Of a stretch of 11,489 nucleotides of DNA, positions 6,464 to 11,489 are shown piece by piece. The stretch lies in the NCBI GenBank assembly GCA_024276455.1, contig JAJRXE010000074.1, positions 1 through 11,489 on the forward strand, given 5' to 3'. The stretch comes from Calditrichota bacterium. Lineage in GTDB: Bacteria; Calditrichota; Calditrichia; RBG-13-44-9. A program made the translations under genes and the position numbers. Numbering within the stretch: the stretch's first letter is position 1; each line of letters begins with the position of its first letter. The notes under the pieces are model-generated. The model ran no database searches, was not told where the DNA came from, and was given only the letters and a program-made list of their open reading frames with translations.

Positions 6464-6741
6464 CGGATTTCTTCTTTTTTGGTGCGGCTAAATATAGTAA
6501 AATTTCCGGAAGACCACTAACGCTAAATTTCATAAAACGGATTTCAGGTCCGGAAATTAGCACCGGATCTTCCAAACCGATTATTACTAAATCACAAAAC
6601 GAAAATCTATTTTCTAAAGTTCCCCTGAAGTGCCAGAGGGAGAAATAAAGACGGTATTTTAGCCCGAATATTAATTTCCGATTTGCTTTAGAGAGACCGT
6701 AATTCTAAATTCTTTCATGTTTTAAGGGAAGCAGGAATTGG
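6464..6741. promoter_or_regulatory. Divergent promoter region between the Mur-like ligase and the rhodanese operon
   Basis: This 278-bp AT-rich gap must carry promoters for both outward-facing operons. A perfect 10-bp inverted repeat, AATTTCCGGA (6501-6510) and TCCGGAAATT (6549-6558), with a further CCGGA copy just right of it, resembles operator half-sites and sits near the ligase start. For the plus-strand operon a weak TTGCTT and TAAATT, 17 bp apart (about 6683-6711), is the best sigma-70-like candidate. No sigma-54 type -24/-12 element (GG-N10-GC) was found. Confidence 0.4.
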
Positions 6742-7170
6742 ATGAAAAATCAGCGAGTCAGGCTTTTTATTGAAATTACCATTAGCAGCGGAGTCATTCT
6801 CTTTTTTGCCGTTTGCTACTATCTGGGAATCCGTCATCAACCCGGCTCTCTCTGGATTAAAAGCAGCGAGGTAGTACACTGGGTCCACGTTCAGCAGCCA
6901 TTGATCGTCGATTTACGGGAGAAAAACGAGCCGCGGGATATTCCCTTTGTCGAAGACGACTTAATTCGCAAACCATTCCTTTCCCTGATTGAAACGCCGG
7001 ATTCCCTCCGAATACCTCGCGATCGTCCCATTCTTTTCATCTGTTCAGACGGTAACCGAAGCCGCTTAATGGCAACCCTGTTCCACGAAAAAGGCTACGA
7101 TACCTACTATCTCCTGGACGGCATGAAACGCTTCAATCAATTTCAGGAAGAGAAAAAACAATCCCTATGA
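6742..7170 (+). CDS. Membrane-anchored rhodanese-domain protein
   Basis: A 142-residue protein with one N-terminal membrane segment (about 8-29) followed by a compact rhodanese-like domain. The domain shows LIVDLRE (54-60), the usual start of the fold, and the active-site loop ILFICSDGNRSRLMA (98-111) with Cys101, the residue that would carry a persulfide. Downstream, YDTYYLLDGM (119-128) matches the 'V.LdGG' end strand. Basic residues before the membrane segment (MKNQRVR) suggest that the domain faces the periplasm; this is inference. Rhodaneses transfer sulfane sulfur or act as inactive sensor domains. An AGGA lies five bases before the ATG. Its TGA overlaps the ATG of the histidine kinase gene (ATGA), so the two are translationally coupled and the protein probably belongs to that signalling pathway. 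The substrate is unknown. Confidence 0.82.
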   Translation: MKNQRVRLFIEITISSGVILFFAVCYYLGIRHQPGSLWIKSSEVVHWVHVQQPLIVDLREKNEPRDIPFVEDDLIRKPFLSLIETPDSLRIPRDRPILFICSDGNRSRLMATLFHEKGYDTYYLLDGMKRFNQFQEEKKQSL

Positions 7171-9017
7171 AACTCCCGCTCAGAAAAAGACAGTGGTATT
7201 GGAGTCTCCTCTCTGGTCTGGGAAGGCGGTTCATGTTGTATTTCCTGTTCTTTTCCATCCTGCCCATCGCCGCAATCTCCATCGTAGGTTTTAAAATCAG
7301 CGAAAACTTGCTGATTCAACACCAACTGAAGTACCTGGAGCTGCAGAACGAACTGATTGCCAACCGGCTTGCTTCTTATTTTCAGAAAGCGGAATTTGAA
7401 ATCTCTCCGGCAAACCCGCGCAACCAACCTGTTTTTCAGTGGATTCGGGAGAGCCTGCGGCTTCCTTTGCCCCCAAATTGCCCGGAACTACAAACCATTT
7501 CGTCCTACCTGCGGGAAATTCAGAAAAGCAGTGATTTTTTTTCAACCATTTTTCTTACTGATTCAACCGGAACGATTGTCTGCAGCAGCACCCCGCAGGT
7601 TACCTCTCTTCACAAAGAAGCCGCCAAGAAAGTGGTCAAATCCTCGACTTCGCCGGTCATCATTACCGCGTCCGTCTCGCCGAACCCGGTTTCTTTCTTT
7701 GTTAAGGCGGCGCTGTCTGGCAACCACCAGAATCGCTTTTTTCTGGTGGGTTTGCTTAACCTGGAAAATATTCGGGAAACTCTGAATTATTTTCGAACCA
7801 AATGGTACTCGGGGCAAATAGCAATTTTTGACGATCAAAAGGAATTAGTGTTAACCACCTGGGCGGATTCGGTCAATCAGGCAATTTTCTTTGCCAACAA
7901 TCTGCGAAAAACCCGGGGCGTTACCACCCTGCCGGGTAAAAGACGGGTGCTTTACCATTTGTTTTACTACCCGGTAAAGCATTGGTACTTCGTTTCCACG
8001 GTAAACTATCAGGAAGCCCTGCACGGCTTAATTATTTTCCGCTCGCAAGCAATTCTAGGGGTGGTGGTGCTTCTGGTTTTGCTCACCGGTTTGGCCTTTT
8101 ATGCCAGCCAACGGCTGGTGGTACCCATCCGTCAGTTGGTGTACGCTGCTCAGGACATTGGCGACGGACTTCTCCATTCACCGATTCGAATTCATTCCCG
8201 GGACGAGATTGGTCTGCTGGCCAAAGAATTAGACGAAATGCGCCAGAAACTGCTGGACTACTATGAGAATCTGGAAAAGATGGTGGAAGAGCGCACCCGC
8301 GACCTCCAGAAAGCCCAGTTCCAGATTATGCACCAGGAAAAGATGGCGTCCATCGGCCTGTTGGCGGCCGGCATTGCCCACGAAATTGGCAACCCGCTCA
8401 CTTCCATTTCCTCGCTAACCCAGCTTCTAAAACGCCGGCTGAAGGATCCGGACAATCTGGAATATCTTTCCAACATCATGAAAAACATCGACCGCATTTC
8501 CCGAATCGTCCGGGAGCTGGTGGATTTTTCACGCCCTTCCAACTACGAATCGCGTTACACCAACGTAAACGAAGTGCTGGAAGCAGCCGTGGGAATTGCC
8601 CGCTACGACAGCCGCTCCAAATTCATCGAATTTCACCTGGAGCTGGACCCGAATCTGCCGCCGGTTTATCTGGTGGCCGACCAGCTCCTGCAGGTTTTCA
8701 TTAACATTATTTTTAACGCCGTAGATGCCATGGAAGGCTACGGGAAGAATCTTTACGTGAAAACGTTTGTACAGGACGATCAAATTTTCATTCAAATCCG
8801 CGACACCGGATGCGGTATTCCGGAATCGGAAATCAATAAAATTTTCGAGCCGTTTTACACCACCAAAGAGGTCGGCAAAGGCACCGGACTGGGCCTTTCG
8901 GTGAGTTATGGAATCATCCGGAACTTTAATGGCGATATTACCGTGGAAAGCAAAGTAGGAGAAGGATCAACCTTTACCATCAAACTTCCAATTAAACAGG
9001 AAGGTGAGGAGAAATGA
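7167..9017 (+). CDS. Membrane sensor histidine kinase (NtrB/ZraS-like architecture)
   Basis: A 616-residue sensor kinase for the adjoining NtrC-type regulator. Layout: TM1 at about 21-43, a periplasmic sensor region of about 245 residues (44-290; size and position fit a Cache-like domain but no motif proves it), TM2 at about 294-313, HAMP at about 314-368 ending in the HSRDEIGLLAKELDEM element, a coiled-coil linker (about 369-395), and HisKA with phosphoacceptor His405 in AGIAHEIGNPL. The HATPase domain has an N box with IIFNAVDAM (514-522), G1 DTGCGI (546-551), an F-box EPFYTTK (561-567) and G2 GKGTGLGLS (570-578). Every box needed for catalysis is present. The sensor region contains two cysteines (C105, C139). 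The gene starts within the rhodanese stop codon and ends within the regulator's start codon (ATGA at both joints), a tightly coupled three-gene operon. The ligand is unknown. Confidence 0.93.
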   Translation: MKLPLRKRQWYWSLLSGLGRRFMLYFLFFSILPIAAISIVGFKISENLLIQHQLKYLELQNELIANRLASYFQKAEFEISPANPRNQPVFQWIRESLRLPLPPNCPELQTISSYLREIQKSSDFFSTIFLTDSTGTIVCSSTPQVTSLHKEAAKKVVKSSTSPVIITASVSPNPVSFFVKAALSGNHQNRFFLVGLLNLENIRETLNYFRTKWYSGQIAIFDDQKELVLTTWADSVNQAIFFANNLRKTRGVTTLPGKRRVLYHLFYYPVKHWYFVSTVNYQEALHGLIIFRSQAILGVVVLLVLLTGLAFYASQRLVVPIRQLVYAAQDIGDGLLHSPIRIHSRDEIGLLAKELDEMRQKLLDYYENLEKMVEERTRDLQKAQFQIMHQEKMASIGLLAAGIAHEIGNPLTSISSLTQLLKRRLKDPDNLEYLSNIMKNIDRISRIVRELVDFSRPSNYESRYTNVNEVLEAAVGIARYDSRSKFIEFHLELDPNLPPVYLVADQLLQVFINIIFNAVDAMEGYGKNLYVKTFVQDDQIFIQIRDTGCGIPESEINKIFEPFYTTKEVGKGTGLGLSVSYGIIRNFNGDITVESKVGEGSTFTIKLPIKQEGEEK

Positions 9018-10363
9018 GTGCGAAGATTCTGATTGTGGACGACGAGCAAACGATCCGGGAAGCGCTTTCGCTGATTCTGAAGGAGGAAGGCTACCAGACA
9101 GAGGTCGCCAAAGATGGTGAAGAAGCGCTGGCAAAAATCCGGGAGAACAATTACGATCTGGTAATCACCGATTTAAAGATGCCGCGCATGGGCGGTATTG
9201 AACTGATGGAGCAGATCAAGCGGCTGGCCCCGCGCACCTCTTTCATGATTATTACCGCCTACGCCTCTCTGGAGAGCGCTGTACAGGCGTTGCGCCTGGG
9301 TGCGTTCGATTACCTGATGAAACCGCTGGATTTCGACGACGTCATCATCCGGATTAAACGGCTGTTCGAGCACCGCCACCTGGTGGACGAAAACGAGTTT
9401 TTGCGCCGGGAAGTGCAGGAGAAATTCAGCGTTTCCAATATTATTGGCGAAAGTCCCCCGATGAAAGAAATTTTCCGCCTGATCGAGAAAGTGGCCAAAA
9501 CCAAAGGAAACGTGCTTATTACCGGTAAAAGTGGAACCGGAAAGGAGCTGGTGGCGCGGGCGATTCATTACAATTCGCCCCGAAAAAACAGGAAATTTGT
9601 GGCCATTAACTGTGGCGCGATTGTGGACAACCTGATGGAGAGCGAATTATTTGGTCACCGGAAAGGTTCTTTTACCGGCGCCATTCGGGATAAGGAGGGT
9701 TATTTCAAGGTGGCCGACGGGGGAACATTATTTCTGGACGAAGTGGGAGAAATTCCCCTCCACCTGCAGGTAAAGCTACTGCGGGCAATTGAAACTGGCG
9801 AGATTATTCCAGTAGGCGACACCAACCCGATTAAAGTGGACGTGCGAATTATTGCCGCCACCAACCGGGACCTGGAAAAGGAGGTGGAAGCGGGACGGTT
9901 CCGGGAGGATTTGTACTATCGGTTAAATGTAATCGAAATTAAATTGCCCTCTCTGGATCAGCGCAAAGAAGACATTCCCTTACTGGTGAACCATTTTCTG
10001 GAGAAATACAATCGAGAGCTGAATCGCAACATTCGCGGAGTGGATGAGGAGACCATGAAGATTTTGTTGAATTACCAGTGGAAAGGCGGGATTCGGGAAT
10101 TAGAGAATGTGATTGAGCGAGCGGTGATTTTGTGCGAGAACGACCTGATTACCAAAGAAGACTTACCACCCAATCTGGCGCGGGTAAATGTTCCGCCGGA
10201 CCGGCCGGTAAAACTGAAGGAAGCGGTCGCTCAGTTCGAACGGGAACACATCGCCGACATCCTGCAGAAAACCCTGGGAGACAAAGAGGAAGCGGCCAAA
10301 CTGCTGGGGATCAGCCTGAGTTCCCTTTACCGCAAGATCGACGAACTGAAAATTCAGACCTGA
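9014..10363 (+). CDS. NtrC-family sigma-54-dependent response regulator
   Basis: A 449-residue transcription activator of the NtrC/ZraR class. The receiver domain (1-120) has the acidic pair D9-D10, phosphoacceptor Asp53 (ITDLKMP), Thr81 and Lys103. The AAA+ sigma-54 interaction domain (about 143-370) has Walker A GKSGTGKE (171-178), the sigma-54-contacting loop as GSFTGA (218-223; the second residue is Ser rather than the commonest Ala), Walker B GTLFLDEVGE (237-246), and the sensor II arginine in RELENVIERAVI. The segment before it reads QWKGGI instead of the usual PWPGNV. A Fis-type helix-turn-helix closes the protein (about 424-447: EEAAKLLGISLSSLYRKI). An AAGGTGAGGAG (9001-9011) precedes the ATG, which overlaps the kinase stop. 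It should activate sigma-54 promoters elsewhere; none was seen here. Confidence 0.95.
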   Translation: MSAKILIVDDEQTIREALSLILKEEGYQTEVAKDGEEALAKIRENNYDLVITDLKMPRMGGIELMEQIKRLAPRTSFMIITAYASLESAVQALRLGAFDYLMKPLDFDDVIIRIKRLFEHRHLVDENEFLRREVQEKFSVSNIIGESPPMKEIFRLIEKVAKTKGNVLITGKSGTGKELVARAIHYNSPRKNRKFVAINCGAIVDNLMESELFGHRKGSFTGAIRDKEGYFKVADGGTLFLDEVGEIPLHLQVKLLRAIETGEIIPVGDTNPIKVDVRIIAATNRDLEKEVEAGRFREDLYYRLNVIEIKLPSLDQRKEDIPLLVNHFLEKYNRELNRNIRGVDEETMKILLNYQWKGGIRELENVIERAVILCENDLITKEDLPPNLARVNVPPDRPVKLKEAVAQFEREHIADILQKTLGDKEEAAKLLGISLSSLYRKIDELKIQT

Positions 10364-10510
10364 TTTTGTTTACTATTGAAGAACGGCGGACAGAGAAGGG
10401 GTAAAATCGGGAAGGAAAAAAGACGGGGAAACGCTTGGCAATATCGCGACCGAGCCATCAAACAGATCGGTAAATGCTAAACTTGAAGGGGCTGCCATAT
10501 TTCTAACAGA

Positions 10511-10538
10511 AATAAAAATTCGACTTTACAAAAAAGTC
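10511..10538 (-). terminator. Probable intrinsic terminator overlapping the end of the radical SAM gene
   Basis: In minus-strand RNA GACUUU-UUUGU-AAAGUC (10522-10538) forms a 6-bp stem that includes the gene's stop codon and is followed by GAAUUUUUAUUU. The stem is AU-rich, so strength is uncertain. A second, perfect 8-bp hairpin (TCACCACT 10546-10553 with AGTGGTGA 10562-10569) lies just upstream inside the coding region and may contribute. No clear terminator was found for the convergent plus-strand operon in 10364-10510. Confidence 0.45.
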
Positions 10539-11489
10539 AAGTTCTTCACCACTTTTAAAAGAGTGGTGAGGGAAGCTAACATGTTGGTATAGCTGGCATT
10601 GGCCAGCGGACAGAAACATTCTTTCTTCCGAATGCTTTTCCGAATCCGGGCCGCTTGAGCGCTTCGCCAGACCCGGGAAAAATCGTAATCATTCTCCCGC
10701 AAATTGCCCATGGAATCGCCCCGAATACAGCAGGGCCAGACCTCTCCATCGGGGGAAATTTGAGCGGAAAGAATACCTGCAAAACAAGGAATCACCTGAG
10801 TCTGCTGCAAGAGAATCTGTTTAACCAACTGGTAATACTCGTAGCGGAAAGCCTGGGCAATTTTTGCCACTCCTTTCTGCTTTTTCTGTTTCATTTGTTC
10901 CCGTAAAAAGTCGATGGCCCGGGCGTATTTTTCCACCGGTGGAGTAATGCCTTCCCCAATGGTGCCCAGCTCCACCCGTTCTTCGGCAATCTCGGTGATG
11001 TAGGAATCTGGCTCCAGTTGAATCAATCCCCGGTAAATTTCCGGGAATTCCTCCACATTGAAATTGGAAATCACGGTGTGAATACCCAGAGTAAAATTGG
11101 GGTAGCGGCGCAATTCTTTCAACGCCTGGTAGGTCTTCATCGCCCGCTCAAAATTTTGCGGGAATCCCCGGATGGCGTCGTGTTTTTCGCCCAGCTGATC
11201 CAGAGAGAGATTGATGATGATTTCGCTGTTGGGACAACTTTCCAGCATTTCCTGGACCAATCCGGGAATTCGCTGGTACAGGCTACCGTTGGTGGGAATG
11301 TTAATAATGCCCGGCTCGCAGTGCCGATACGCCAGTTTCACCACTTCGGCAATGTCCTGGCGTAAAAACGGTTCTCCCCCGCTAAAAGTAAACCAGTAAG
11401 GCGCTTTTCCCAGCGACCGGAATATTTTGTCGTACTCCTCCAGGGTCAGGTTGTTGACCTTTTTTAAATACACATTGCAGGTCTTACAA
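10526..11489 (-). CDS. Radical SAM protein with SPASM-like C-terminal cysteines, 5' end cut by window edge
   Basis: The last 320 residues of a radical S-adenosylmethionine enzyme. The window starts inside its CxxxCxxC cluster motif: the first visible residues are CKTCN, giving the second and third cysteines; the first lies beyond the edge. Then come FSGGEPFLR (GGEP at 37-40 of the visible part), the IPTNG strand, NLSLDQLGEKHDAIRG and LGIHTVISNFN, which fit the MoaA/SPASM-type TIM barrel. A C-terminal cysteine set follows: PCFAG (C235), ISPDGEVWPCC (C253-C254) and KKECFCPLANASY (C291, C293), resembling a SPASM-type domain for an auxiliary cluster. Such proteins modify peptides or other substrates; the substrate is not evident and no precursor peptide is seen nearby. 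The GTG at 11473 is an internal codon, not the start, because the frame stays open through the cluster cysteines. It converges on the regulator gene across 162 bp. Confidence 0.9.
   Translation of the reverse strand, partial: CKTCNVYLKKVNNLTLEEYDKIFRSLGKAPYWFTFSGGEPFLRQDIAEVVKLAYRHCEPGIINIPTNGSLYQRIPGLVQEMLESCPNSEIIINLSLDQLGEKHDAIRGFPQNFERAMKTYQALKELRRYPNFTLGIHTVISNFNVEEFPEIYRGLIQLEPDSYITEIAEERVELGTIGEGITPPVEKYARAIDFLREQMKQKKQKGVAKIAQAFRYEYYQLVKQILLQQTQVIPCFAGILSAQISPDGEVWPCCIRGDSMGNLRENDYDFSRVWRSAQAARIRKSIRKKECFCPLANASYTNMLASLTTLLKVVKNLTFL

Noticed and set aside
6622..6646. Minus-strand GGCAC sequence upstream of the Mur-like ligase that resembled the -24 part of a sigma-54 promoter.
   Set aside because: The required GC of the -12 element at the right distance (GG-N10-GC) is missing.
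7357..8542. Several long alternative frames on both strands inside the histidine kinase gene.
   Set aside because: They are shadows of the kinase frame, which carries every expected domain motif.
10364..10510. Search for an intrinsic terminator of the rhodanese-kinase-regulator operon.
   Set aside because: No GC-rich stem followed by a T run was found on the plus strand; termination may be Rho-dependent or use the convergent gene's hairpins.

Overview
This is an 11.5 kb bacterial chromosomal window of protein-coding genes, with no rRNA, tRNA, CRISPR array or intact mobile element. Several features suggest a Gram-negative-type bacterium, possibly of the Calditrichota/KSB1/Ignavibacteria (FCB-like) kind: a lipoprotein beta-propeller of the PD40 type, an NtrC-class (sigma-54) response regulator, a YpdA-family flavoprotein (a family linked to bacillithiol-type thiols), NiFe-hydrogenase maturation genes, and moderate GC. 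This placement is inference from gene content and is weak; no phylogenetic marker is present.

Left part, all on the minus strand (transcribed right to left): a 3'-truncated mutY (1-764), a YpdA-like NAD(P)H flavoprotein (860-1849), a PD40 propeller lipoprotein (1925-3001), a structured intergenic stretch with a strong terminator and a second hairpin (3216-3299), and a small unrecognised 103-residue protein (3349-3660). Bases 3661-4112 hold no supportable gene but contain inverted repeats.

Middle, minus strand: a probable three-gene operon of a short, divergent MurF-like Mur ligase (5258-6463, GTG start), hypA (4841-5182) and hypB (4171-4839), closed by a textbook terminator (4113-4148). HypA and HypB deliver nickel to NiFe enzymes. 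No hydrogenase or other hyp gene lies in the window, so why a Mur-type ligase precedes them is an open question.

Right part: across a 278-bp divergent intergenic region with an inverted repeat, a plus-strand operon encodes a membrane-anchored rhodanese-domain protein (6742-7170), a sensor histidine kinase (7167-9017) and an NtrC-type sigma-54 activator (9014-10363). The three genes are joined by two 4-base ATGA overlaps, so the rhodanese is translationally coupled to the two-component system and is the best candidate in the window for an uncharacterised signalling system, perhaps sensing sulfur or redox state. A convergent minus-strand radical SAM/SPASM-like gene (10526 to the window end) is cut within its iron-sulfur cysteine motif.
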